A DNA stretch of 64,000 bases, from positions 2,262,501-2,326,500 of the forward strand of contig NZ_CP050698.1 in NCBI RefSeq assembly GCF_005116655.2, in the 5' to 3' direction. The position numbers and the translations under genes are program-made. The notes under the pieces were generated by a model. The model worked only from the letters and a program-made list of their open reading frames with translations, did no database searches and had not been told where the DNA came from. Below, in pieces: positions 54,873-63,248 of this stretch. Positions within the stretch are counted from its first letter, which is position 1. The number at the start of each line of letters is the position of its first letter. This DNA comes from Desulfosediminicola flagellatus (lineage in GTDB: Bacteria; Desulfobacterota; Desulfobulbia; Desulfobulbales; Desulfocapsaceae).

Positions 54873-55463
54873 ATGAAGATATCTGTAATTCTTGCACATC
54901 CTGACCCTACAAGTTTCAATCACGCAATTGCCAAATCTACGATAGCAACCCTCAATCAAAGCGGTTACGAGGTTTGCTTCCACGATTTATATCAAGAGAA
55001 CTTTGACCCTCTTTTGCCAGCTGCAGAAATTCCGAAAAATGCTGTGCTTCCAAACGAAATAGAGACGCACTGTAAAGAGGTTGCAGAAGCTGATGGCTTC
55101 GTTGTTATTCATCCAAATTGGTGGGGGACTCCTCCTGCAATTCTGACTGGATGGGTAGATAGGATAATGCGGCCCGGTATTGCCTATGAATTTGTTGAGA
55201 ACGATAAAGGCGAAGGGGTACCTAACGGTTTGCTCAATGCAAAAAAAGCCATTGTTTTCAACACGTCAAACACCGAAACTGAACGTGAAAAAACGGTTTT
55301 CCTGGATCCGCTGGAGACTATCTGGAAAAATTGTATTTTCGATTTGTGTGGAATACATGAGTTCCATCGGAAAATGTTTAATATCATCGTAACTAGCACA
55401 AGAGAACAGCGGGAAAAATGGTTGAGAGAGGTTGAAGAAACCGTATCCTCTGTTTTCAAATGA
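54873..55463 (+). CDS. Flavodoxin_2-family NAD(P)H quinone oxidoreductase
   Basis: A 196-residue flavoprotein of the KefF/MdaB kind. Signs: ISVILAHPDPTSFNHAIAKSTIATL at the FMN loop, FVVIHPNWWGTPPAILTGWVDRIMRPGIAYEF, and the C-terminal helix. GAGGAAGAGAGC precedes ATG. It reduces quinones by two electrons. It is alone on its strand; a hairpin of CCAGCCTG and CAGGCTGG at 55719-55758 may end it. Confidence 0.9.
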   Translation: MKISVILAHPDPTSFNHAIAKSTIATLNQSGYEVCFHDLYQENFDPLLPAAEIPKNAVLPNEIETHCKEVAEADGFVVIHPNWWGTPPAILTGWVDRIMRPGIAYEFVENDKGEGVPNGLLNAKKAIVFNTSNTETEREKTVFLDPLETIWKNCIFDLCGIHEFHRKMFNIIVTSTREQREKWLREVEETVSSVFK

Positions 55464-55794
55464 ATTTGACGTAACTCATGCTGTGAAACATAGCCACTCA
55501 ACTACTTCTGTGCAGCAGTCTTGTTAAGGGGCGTTGTGTAGATGCGTAGATAAGAAATTACATACTATATTTTGCGGGGGAACTCAAAACTGCTATTCGA
55601 CGTTTTCTTAAGAACAGGATGTAAGGTTTGCTCAAAATATTTAACACCCACAGAACTTTGACGAATCGTTTTCGCGCAAATTATTGCTTCTGTTCTTGAT
55701 GTAGATTCGGTGAATAGCCAGCCTGAGATAGAAGCTTCTCTTCTCCCAGGCTGGAGTCTTTCTCGTATTTTGCATTGAAGACTACTCCGTGACT
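55464..55794. other. Gap between convergent genes
   Basis: Holds the CCAGCCTG...CAGGCTGG hairpin (55719-55758), which could serve either convergent gene. Nothing else seen. Confidence 0.4.
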
Positions 55795-56478
55795 CTATTC
55801 TGCAGCAGGGTATTCATTACACAGAAGGTGAACTGGCGACTCATCCTCAATGATTTTCGGAAAACGCTTGAGGGGAGTAATAAACCGGTTGTCGTTATCA
55901 TCGTCATTGACATCCGACACCTCACCGACGATCACGGTCCCTTTACCCGATTCCCCGTAAAACCTGTGATACACATATGGTTCCAGGCAAATAGATTCCC
56001 CAGGTGTAAGGATAACCTTGTCACCGGGTTTACATTCTCTGGTAACTCCATCAACACTGACTGTAAACGTGAGGTCTGAGAGAGCTTCATTGTCATCAGC
56101 CTTATATAACTCGAGGACGAGATTGCCTCCGCCACGATTTATAATATCTTCACGCTTTTTCCAGTGGAAATGCATAGGACAGATCTGATTTTCTTTAATA
56201 ATCATAATTTTTTCTGCATACCCTTTGGGGTAGGTATCCCGGCGGTGATAGTTGCCATTGCGAATGGTAAAAAGGAGAAGTCCCATATTCTCATAGTCAT
56301 CTTCTCCGTAATCGGTAAGATCCCAGCCCAGCTGATTTATCCTGATCTCATCAGCCTCATGTCCTTTTGTGTTCCAGTCCTCAGCACTCCAAAATCCGAA
56401 AGGAGGGAGTTTGAAGGATATTGAATCAAACAGAGCCTTTGCTTCTTTGATGTATGTATTAATTTCAGATCGTTTCAT
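55795..56478 (-). CDS. D-lyxose isomerase
   Basis: A 227-residue cupin enzyme of the D-lyxose isomerase family, which converts D-lyxose to D-xylulose (and related ketose/aldose pairs). The metal site is visible in CPMHFHWKKREDIINRGGG, with a later histidine in YVYHRFYG. The start and length are usual for the family. Upstream on the same strand, 26 bases away, is the broken ribokinase-like gene, so the operon has lost its kinase. Confidence 0.92.
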   Translation of the reverse strand: MKRSEINTYIKEAKALFDSISFKLPPFGFWSAEDWNTKGHEADEIRINQLGWDLTDYGEDDYENMGLLLFTIRNGNYHRRDTYPKGYAEKIMIIKENQICPMHFHWKKREDIINRGGGNLVLELYKADDNEALSDLTFTVSVDGVTRECKPGDKVILTPGESICLEPYVYHRFYGESGKGTVIVGEVSDVNDDDNDNRFITPLKRFPKIIEDESPVHLLCNEYPAAE

Positions 56479-56504
56479 AGTGTCTGTTATTTCTGATGAT
56501 CGCG

Positions 56505-57165
56505 TTAGCTAAATGCCTGCGCGTATGCAAGTGTTTGTATAGAGACAGCTGCCCCCTGCATGGTGGCACTGATTGCTGCTACAACTGTTGCCTGTGTGAG
56601 TGCCTTTGTAATATCTCCATCGGCGGAGTAAGAAGAGAGGCGAAATCCGCTGAAAGTATCTTCGGCTCCGGTGGTGTTGATGGCGTTTACCTTTCTAGCT
56701 GGACTACGATGCTATTCTGCATTCTTTACCAAAAGAGCTCCCTCAAAATCAAGAGTATACAGTACTGCTGCGTTTGGAAATAGTTTCTGTATCTGGTTGA
56801 TAAAAGCCTACTGCTCATTTACCCAGCTGAGACCGCTCGCTGTAGTTTCATTGAGAGTGAAAATATACACGTAGTTCAGCGGTAATGTATGAACTTTACA
56901 AGTGAATGGTGCAGGAATAAAAACGATTTTCATGCTCTGTTTTTTTGACGATGAAAATGTAATCCGTCACACCTGATATCTCATTCTAGATAAGCAGATA
57001 ATTTCCTGGTGAAAACGTACGAATTGTATCCTCTATTTGCAGTCTCTCTATAGATCGGTTGGCTCTCCCAAAGATTACTATAGCGTTTTCACCATCATTG
57101 TTAATCTGGATTATTGCGCGCCCGGTAGGTGTTTCACAGGTGAGCGCGAATTGTATATCTATGAT
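56505..57165 (-). pseudogene. Ribokinase-like PfkB kinase pseudogene
   Basis: On the minus strand, ordered kinase motifs are split over frames and stops. From the 5' side: TGRAIIQINNDGENAIVIFGRAN, a segment ending LLI-stop-NEISGV (TAG at 56987-56989 where ribokinases have Q), a frame change near 56933, then IPAPF, TLNETTASGL, a TAG, LYTLDFEGALLV, another TAG, then INTTGAEDTFSGF (normally GAGD) and the C-terminal helix region to TAA at 56505. The first third of the gene is missing. It sits 26 bases before D-lyxose isomerase. Confidence 0.85.
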
Positions 57166-57175
57166 ATGCTTTTAG

Positions 57176-57532
57176 CCGAATACATCTTTATTGGATCTTT
57201 GTCAGGTTGTACTTGAAGGTGTGGCTCATTCAATTTGTGAAGGTGGTGCAAAAAGTAAAATTTGGGCTCAGATTATTACATCTGTGCTGAATATGCCGAT
57301 TTCTTTTTATAAAGGGAAGGAGGCTGTTCCTGCTTTTGGTGCTGCCCGTTTGGCTCAGTTGGCTATCATCGATGATGGAGTGAATGAGGTTTGCCCCGTA
57401 CCTGGAGTTGACGAAATCCTTGATCCAGATCCAGGGTTTGTGAAAAAATACCAGGAGAACAGTGAGCGATTCAGACGACTCTATCAGTCTTTGCGAACTG
57501 AATTTCAGTACCAATCAGGAGAATACCAATGA
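57176..57532 (+). pseudogene. Xylulokinase (FGGY) C-terminal fragment
   Basis: About 115 codons match the end of FGGY sugar kinases: LCQVVLEGVAHSI, then EGGAKSKIWAQIITSVLNMPI and AVPAFGAARLAQLAI. The usual twenty or so residues between the first two motifs are deleted, and the whole N-terminal actin-like domain is absent; a stop lies just upstream in frame. The frame still ends with an ATGA overlap with the next kinase gene, so the operon arrangement survives. It abuts the ribokinase pseudogene on the other strand. Confidence 0.82.
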
Positions 57533-58425
57533 AACGTGGCAAAAACGATATACCAATCATTGCAGGAATAGGCGAAATTCTTTGGGATGTGCTTGAAAGT
57601 TCTGAAGAGTTGGGTGGAGCTCCTGTTAATTTTGCTTTCCATGCAGGCGCTCTGGGTGCTGAAGCCTATGCTATATCGACTGTCGGGGACGATGATCGTG
57701 GCAAAGCTGCTCTTGAAGAACTTCGGCAGCGGAAAGTATCAATTGAGCATATCACTGTTATGCCGGGAGCAACTACCGGGTACGTGCTTGCTCAGGTCGA
57801 TTCGGAAGGTGTTGCAGCATATACTTTTCCGGACAATGTTGCATGGGATAGAATACAAATACATGATAAAACACGAAATCTTGCTGGTAGACTCGATGCT
57901 ATCTGTTTTGGCAGCCTTGCTCAGCGATCAGACATTTCCCGCGTGGCGATTACAGACTACTTGAAAAACGTACAGCAAACTACGCTCAAGGTGCTTGACC
58001 TCAACCTGCGTCAACAGTTTTACACTTCGGAAATTATCAAGGATTCTCTCAAGCTTGCTGACGTACTCAAACTTAATGATGATGAGATTCTGCATATTGC
58101 AGAAATGGAGCATCTTAAAGGGAGTGACGAGTCCAAATTGAAAATGCTGGTTGAGCGATATGGTTTGCAACTGGCAGCCCTGACTCGTGGAGGACAGGGG
58201 AGTCTGCTGGTGTCTGCTGCACAGGTTTCAAATCATCCCGGATATCAAGCCGAGGTTGTTGATACTATAGGTGCTGGAGACTCGTTCACTGCTGCAACAA
58301 TTCTTGGTCTGTTAAAGGGGTATTCGCTTGACGAAATAAATGACCACGCGAATCGCGTTGCCGCGTTTGTCTGCTCCCAAAAGGGTGCTATGCCAGCTCT
58401 GCCTGATGATTGCCGGATATACTGA
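57529..58425 (+). CDS. PfkB-family sugar kinase (fructokinase-like)
   Basis: A 298-residue kinase. It opens with IAGIGEILWDVLESSEELGGAPVNFAFHAGALG, as bacterial fructokinases do, and carries the catalytic anion hole DTIGAGDSFTAATILGLL. Its product would be a sugar phosphate for the phosphofructokinase encoded next. It overlaps the xylulokinase remnant by four bases and seems intact. Confidence 0.9.
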   Translation: MKRGKNDIPIIAGIGEILWDVLESSEELGGAPVNFAFHAGALGAEAYAISTVGDDDRGKAALEELRQRKVSIEHITVMPGATTGYVLAQVDSEGVAAYTFPDNVAWDRIQIHDKTRNLAGRLDAICFGSLAQRSDISRVAITDYLKNVQQTTLKVLDLNLRQQFYTSEIIKDSLKLADVLKLNDDEILHIAEMEHLKGSDESKLKMLVERYGLQLAALTRGGQGSLLVSAAQVSNHPGYQAEVVDTIGAGDSFTAATILGLLKGYSLDEINDHANRVAAFVCSQKGAMPALPDDCRIY

Positions 58426-58513
58426 TCTTAGTTTTGTATCTATTTAGAGTTTTGATGTGTCGAGATATACCACGGGGAAATGTGGTCAATCAAATTACAT
58501 AGAGGCCAATGCA

Positions 58514-59497
58514 ATGTCTGCTGAGATAAAGAACATAGCAGTAATGACTTCAGGTGGGGACGCACCGGGAATGAATGCTGCGATACGGGCCGTTGTCAGG
58601 ACCGCCGTTTTCTATGATAGAAAAGTTTTCGGGGTAGTAAAAGGGTATGACGGTTTGATACACGGGAACTTCATCACTCTTAACGCCCAGTCAGTATGTA
58701 ACATACTACATTACGGTGGAACGTTCTTAAAATCCGCACGTTGTTTGGAGTTTAAAGAAAAGGAAGGCCGACAGAAAGCCTATGACAGTCTTAAAAGTAT
58801 GGGAATAGATGCTCTAGTTGTGATTGGCGGTGACGGGTCGTTTACCGGTGCACATGTTCTTTACAATGAGTTCGGAATTCCTGTGATTGGTATCCCCGGT
58901 ACAATAGACAATGATCTTGCAGGAACAGATTTCACAATAGGTTTTGACACTGCGTGTAATACAGCAGCTTCGGCAATTGATAAAATCCGTGACACGGCAT
59001 CGTCACATGAACGTTTGTTTTTTGTTGAAGTGATGGGGCGGGATTCAGGGTCTATCGCCATCAATGCAGGAATTGCAGGTGGAGCTATCAGTACAATTAT
59101 TCCAGAGAGTGATATCACCATAGAAGATCTTATTCAAACGTTGAAACGAGGTACAGGCAGTGATCGTAGTACCAGCCTTGTTATAGTAGCTGAGGGAGGG
59201 CATCTTGGAGGAGCTTATCAGGTTGCGGAAATGGTGAAACCGCTCTTGCCCGATTACGATATACGTGTGACGATTCTTGGGCATTTACAGCGTGGCGGCG
59301 CGCCATCGGCATTGGACAGGGTGCTGGCGAGCAGGTTGGGGGTGGCTGCAGTTGAGGGGCTTCTGAAAGGGGCGTTTGATGTTATGGTCGGGATGATTAA
59401 TAATGCGATTGTGTATACTCCATTGGAGACAGCCCTTAATTCTGTCAAGGAACCTGATCCGGAGGATTTCAGGATAGCTGGAATTCTGGCGATTTGA
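58514..59497 (+). CDS. pfkA: ATP-dependent 6-phosphofructokinase
   Basis: A 327-residue group I phosphofructokinase. The ATG at 58514 follows AGAGGCCAATGCA. Catalytic and binding motifs are all present: TSGGDAPGMNAAIR, GGDGSFTGA, PGTIDNDLAGTDFTIGFDTA with the catalytic aspartate, VMGRDSGSIA and GHLQRGGAPSALDR. GGDGS with glycine after GGD (GGDG) indicates ATP rather than pyrophosphate use. It commits fructose 6-phosphate to glycolysis and follows the fructokinase-like gene. Confidence 0.94.
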   Translation: MSAEIKNIAVMTSGGDAPGMNAAIRAVVRTAVFYDRKVFGVVKGYDGLIHGNFITLNAQSVCNILHYGGTFLKSARCLEFKEKEGRQKAYDSLKSMGIDALVVIGGDGSFTGAHVLYNEFGIPVIGIPGTIDNDLAGTDFTIGFDTACNTAASAIDKIRDTASSHERLFFVEVMGRDSGSIAINAGIAGGAISTIIPESDITIEDLIQTLKRGTGSDRSTSLVIVAEGGHLGGAYQVAEMVKPLLPDYDIRVTILGHLQRGGAPSALDRVLASRLGVAAVEGLLKGAFDVMVGMINNAIVYTPLETALNSVKEPDPEDFRIAGILAI

Positions 59498-59604
59498 GCG
59501 GGTTTCTAAAAACTGAAAGCAAGTGGAAAAAACATTGATTGCATTAACTATATAAAATATTTAGCTCAGTAGCTAAATAATCATAAAAACCTTCTGCGGG
59601 GTTT

Positions 59605-59952
59605 TCATCTCTCATCGGGTGTTCGATTTAATACGATGATATTTTTTAGATGCAGGTAACTGTCCATTTCAAGTTCTGTAAATTTAATTGCTGTTTCCAG
59701 GTTGTCCTGACGAATTATTCTTCCTTTACCGCTGATTGTTAAAACACTTGATGCGCCTGTTACAGTAATCTCAAAATTACAGATGGTATTGACCTGGATA
59801 GGCGCGTTTGCGTTAAAGAGGGCGATTCCATCAAGGCTGATGTCTTTCAAGTCTGTGTCTGAAATTATTGTACTTCCGTTCACCTCTAAATTTACCACTG
59901 CTTTAAGCTTAACTCGAGAGGCTCCTCGACGTTCAAGATGGTCATGTGCCAT
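59605..59952 (-). CDS. PilZ domain protein
   Basis: A 115-residue single PilZ domain. The c-di-GMP binding marks RRGASRVKLK (RxxxR) near the N-terminus and DISLDGIAL (DxSxxG) near residue 37 are both present, so it probably binds c-di-GMP. It is the last of a minus-strand run of small genes and lipoproteins. Confidence 0.9.
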   Translation of the reverse strand: MAHDHLERRGASRVKLKAVVNLEVNGSTIISDTDLKDISLDGIALFNANAPIQVNTICNFEITVTGASSVLTISGKGRIIRQDNLETAIKFTELEMDSYLHLKNIIVLNRTPDER

Positions 59953-59971
59953 GTGAGAAAATCTCCTGCAG

Positions 59972-60205
59972 TTATTTGTTTCGTTTGGTTCCAGTGTGGG
60001 TGAAGGCGTTTGCTATCATTCTGTAATGACAACCTTTGTCTATTCCTATTTCTTTACCACAGCTACAATGGATCTTATGGCTAATGACCTCTGCATTGTA
60101 CATTCGCTGTATTCTGTCTTTATGGCAACGAACAACATGGCCGTGGCCAATTTTATCGTATTTCCATAATTTTTTCTTACACGCTGCGCACTGAATCGTT
60201 AACAT
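59972..60205 (-). CDS. Small cysteine-rich protein
   Basis: A 77-residue protein with CX2C near the N-terminus (CAACKKK) and CSC plus CH further on, suggesting a zinc ribbon. It lies 19 bases before the PilZ gene and 14 after the next gene, so the three appear co-transcribed. The composition is basic. No family recognised. Confidence 0.65.
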   Translation of the reverse strand: MLTIQCAACKKKLWKYDKIGHGHVVRCHKDRIQRMYNAEVISHKIHCSCGKEIGIDKGCHYRMIANAFTHTGTKRNK

Positions 60206-60219
60206 TTGTTTTGTGTTGA

Positions 60220-60528
60220 TTAAATTTTCTGACGGATCCTGTTTAGCTCTTCCGGGGAACTGAATTTAAAAAAACGAATTTTTCTGCTTCTTGGGAATTC
60301 ACGTTTAATGATTGTCTTGAGCTTTTTTGATAGTTCACTCATAGCAATTTCGATATCTTCAATCACATATCCATTTTCCTGAATTCTTATGGTGGAGTCA
60401 GAAGAACGAATGAGCGCAACTGTTCTATTCCGTTTGTAAGATAACAGTTCAACGCCACCATTTTCAGGACGTGTGTGCATGATTTTGACAGCATCCCGTA
60501 ATGCGGTATCGATATTAACCAGGGCCAT
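60220..60528 (-). CDS. Conserved-looking hypothetical protein
   Basis: A 102-residue basic protein with an alpha/beta pattern (VELLSYKRNRTVALIRSSDSTIRIQENGYVIEDI, then a helix MSELSKKLKTIIKREFPRSRKIRFFKF). I do not recognise the family. It is tightly placed between the cysteine-rich gene and the FlgO-like lipoprotein gene. Confidence 0.65.
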   Translation of the reverse strand: MALVNIDTALRDAVKIMHTRPENGGVELLSYKRNRTVALIRSSDSTIRIQENGYVIEDIEIAMSELSKKLKTIIKREFPRSRKIRFFKFSSPEELNRIRQKI

Positions 60529-60567
60529 GATGGTAGTATGTTGAAAGTATTGCAGGGAAAAAACAGC

Positions 60568-61230
60568 TCAATATAAAATAGAATTGAGTATCGGGCGCTT
60601 AGGCTCCTCTATTTCGTTTCCTCCACCTGTTTCACGCATTAGACCAAACATTGCAAGAATATTGTCGTCCATACAGATCCGGTAATCATTTGATGAAACT
60701 ATGGAGTTATCTGCAGGATTAACAAATCGTGCAGAAACATACAATGTCCTGTTTGAAATTGAGATTGTTCCAACAAGAATAGCCTGCCCTTTGGCCAGGG
60801 GAGCAAGTTTACGAAGATCTCTTGAAAGAATGGTTTCTCCGGATTTGTGTTCAATGAGCAGCTTGCCTGTCATTTTGATATCCTTAACTGAATACCCAAG
60901 TTGAACAAGCCTTGAGCGGATATGTTCCTGTAATATTCTGCCAAGAGTAGACGTTTTTGTGAGGTCGTGGTTGTCTACAAATGTTGTTACAAGAAGAGGC
61001 CTTTGCGGATCATGCGGAATAAGCGGGGGGAATGCAGCTTTGGTTAGTTCGTCAGCAATTGTATAGGAAAATGCTATGAGGTCTGTTTCATCACCAAGAT
61101 ATTTTTCGAATCTGGTACAGTTAAACTTCGAGCAACCTGAAAGGAATACGAAAGCCAATAGTACCAATATAAATCGATTGATTCTATGATGATAAGGTGT
61201 TTTGATTTTCATCTGTTTACTTGATAGCAT
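60568..61230 (-). CDS. FlgO-like outer-membrane lipoprotein
   Basis: A 220-residue lipoprotein with a lipobox (VFLSGC). The central RPLLVTTFVDNHDLTKTSTLGRILQEHIRSRLVQLGYSV matches the FlgO family domain of assembly proteins of Vibrio-type flagellar outer rings; relatives occur widely outside flagella. The start could also be the ATG at 61212. The following genes on the strand are small and of unknown role. No flagellar genes are in the window. Confidence 0.8.
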   Translation of the reverse strand: MLSSKQMKIKTPYHHRINRFILVLLAFVFLSGCSKFNCTRFEKYLGDETDLIAFSYTIADELTKAAFPPLIPHDPQRPLLVTTFVDNHDLTKTSTLGRILQEHIRSRLVQLGYSVKDIKMTGKLLIEHKSGETILSRDLRKLAPLAKGQAILVGTISISNRTLYVSARFVNPADNSIVSSNDYRICMDDNILAMFGLMRETGGGNEIEEPKRPILNSILY

Positions 61231-61299
61231 GTGAGGCCGTCTGATTGGTTGAAATCAATTAAGAGTGAAAACGTTCTGGAAAAGTAGGAACTACTCAGG

Positions 61300-62052
61300 C
61301 TATATGTTTGTATTCTCAGGGCCCATTGTCGTGGAATCCCCGGCTGAGTTCTTTTCTTCAGTAGGAATAATGCTGGTTCCCGGGCTGATTAAAGGAATTT
61401 CCAGTGTTTTGTCGTCTGAATCGTAATAATGCATAAAATCCCGGTCATTGATGTAGTAGATATCTGAGGATCTGAATAGATATTTGTCTCGACTAATCAT
61501 TGAGGTAGAGATAACCACCTCATGGGAACTTTCCATTACAGCTGTCTGGTTCATGAAATCTATGAGTCCTGCTGTGGCAATGGTCCTGAATTGATGAGGA
61601 GCATCGCGAAACACCATTACACCTGTAGCAATTGCAGTAATAAGGCCGGGTTTAATTGTACGTATCCGTATGGCCTTATGATAAACAATCTGAACTTTGT
61701 AGTGAACAATAATTGAATCATCAGTAACCTGTTGTTGCACAGGAACGCCGAAACTGACCAGTTCAGTGAGCAACAGATCTCTAAAGGCTTCATTGAATGA
61801 GCTGGTCTCATATGGCTCGCATGGAGAGTCTTCGTCTCCGCATGTAGTTTTGACATACACAGGTGTTTCCATGTAGTCATTAATAATGAGTTCGTTGTTG
61901 ATGCGATTGGCAACATCGTTTGCAAGAACATTCCAGTGATGGACCGCCTGCATTTTGGGTTGCTGAGTATACGGATATGAAATAGGTTCTGGTATTCTTG
62001 AACAGCCTGTTAGCAGAAGAAGGGTAAATATATAGAATGCTTTTTTAAGCAT
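61300..62052 (-). CDS. Lipoprotein of unknown function
   Basis: A 250-residue lipoprotein (lipobox LLLTGC). The ATG at 62052 follows CAGGAGCGCTTG. The region SSFNEAFRDLLLTELVSFGVPVQQQ resembles the helix-strand of FlgO/LPP20-like proteins, and it precedes the FlgO-like gene by 69 bases, so the two may act together in the envelope. The C-terminus is low-complexity. Confidence 0.7.
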   Translation of the reverse strand: MLKKAFYIFTLLLLTGCSRIPEPISYPYTQQPKMQAVHHWNVLANDVANRINNELIINDYMETPVYVKTTCGDEDSPCEPYETSSFNEAFRDLLLTELVSFGVPVQQQVTDDSIIVHYKVQIVYHKAIRIRTIKPGLITAIATGVMVFRDAPHQFRTIATAGLIDFMNQTAVMESSHEVVISTSMISRDKYLFRSSDIYYINDRDFMHYYDSDDKTLEIPLISPGTSIIPTEEKNSAGDSTTMGPENTNI

Positions 62053-62356
62053 CAAGCGCTCCTGGATGTTTCTTTTGTGTTTTTAATGAGTCAAAATATA
62101 TGTGTTGTAAAATCAATACATCCGCAAAAGGACAAAACGTTCAAGCATGAAGGGTGTTACCCTGAGTGTTCAGTGACTACATATTGTATCGGACAACAGA
62201 CGGAAAAGTATAAGGAAAATTGTTTGTCAGAAAGGCTGGTTTGTAATGCATATTCTATTCTGGTCAATATAAACAAAGAATTGCCCGGAAATCGGTCAGT
62301 GCATAAGGTCCGAGAAACGCAGCCTAACAAAATTTCAGAGAATAATAAATAATACA

Positions 62357-63196
62357 ATGTCATTAGATTTACATATACATTCAACTTTTTCCGATGGGAC
62401 ATTACGACCTTCAGAAATAGTTTCACTTGCAAAACGTAAAGGCCTGCAGGCAATATCTATAACAGACCACGATACAACCGAAGGTATTGAAGAAGCGTTG
62501 GAGGCTGGGCGTCAGGAAGGAATTGAGGTAATAACCGGTATTGAACTCAGTACCACACATAACGATCGACATATTCATTTGCTTGGATATCTTTTCAATC
62601 ATTTGGAACAGAATTTTTTAACAAGCATAGAGAGTATTCAAAAGGCAAGGGATGAACGAAATCTTCGTATCATAGAAAAACTCCAGGCGCTCGGTATTGA
62701 TATCACTCTTTCTGAGGTTCAGCAAAGATCTAAGGTTGGTCAGGTTGGGCGTCCGCATATTGCTCAGGTGTTGATAGATAAAGGTGTGGTGAGGTCAATC
62801 AATGATGCTTTTTCACGGTTTCTGAAAAAAGGTGAAGTGGCCTATTCTCCGAGAAAATTGTTACGAACAGACGATGCTATCTCACTGATACAGAATGCAG
62901 GCGGAATTGCGGTACTTGCACATCCGGTACTTATAGATCGGTCATTATCGGTTCTTCCTGAATTGCTGGATGAATTGGTTCCTGCGGGACTAGGTGGGCT
63001 TGAGGTTTTTTATCCGATTCATTCATCGAAAAATCAAAAACAATTAAGGAAGCTTGCGGACCGTTATGGTCTTGCTGTAACAGGCGGGAGCGACTATCAT
63101 GGTGACATTCGTCCGGGAACTATGCTTGCTGGCGGGAAAAATGTTTATGTACCACTTGAAGTTCTTCAGCAATTGAAGGATATGCTGATAGCTTGA
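62357..63196 (+). CDS. PHP-domain phosphoesterase (RNase AM/TrpH-like)
   Basis: A 279-residue metal-dependent phosphoesterase. Motifs are DLHIHSTFSDGT, ITDHDTTEG, GIELSTTH, the LAHPVLI histidine and GGSDYHGD. E. coli RNase AM (YciV) of this family removes 5' nucleotides from short RNAs and 3',5'-bisphosphates. It leads to an NtrC-type regulator on the same strand. Confidence 0.93.
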   Translation: MSLDLHIHSTFSDGTLRPSEIVSLAKRKGLQAISITDHDTTEGIEEALEAGRQEGIEVITGIELSTTHNDRHIHLLGYLFNHLEQNFLTSIESIQKARDERNLRIIEKLQALGIDITLSEVQQRSKVGQVGRPHIAQVLIDKGVVRSINDAFSRFLKKGEVAYSPRKLLRTDDAISLIQNAGGIAVLAHPVLIDRSLSVLPELLDELVPAGLGGLEVFYPIHSSKNQKQLRKLADRYGLAVTGGSDYHGDIRPGTMLAGGKNVYVPLEVLQQLKDMLIA

Positions 63197-63248
63197 AGCC
63201 TGTAGAGAACTTTCAGGATAACCACAAATCGCTCAGGATTAAACGATT

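Noticed and set aside
62077..62352. Cysteine-containing frame just before the PHP gene
   Set aside because: No ribosome site and no family; the region fits a leader or promoter for the PHP gene.
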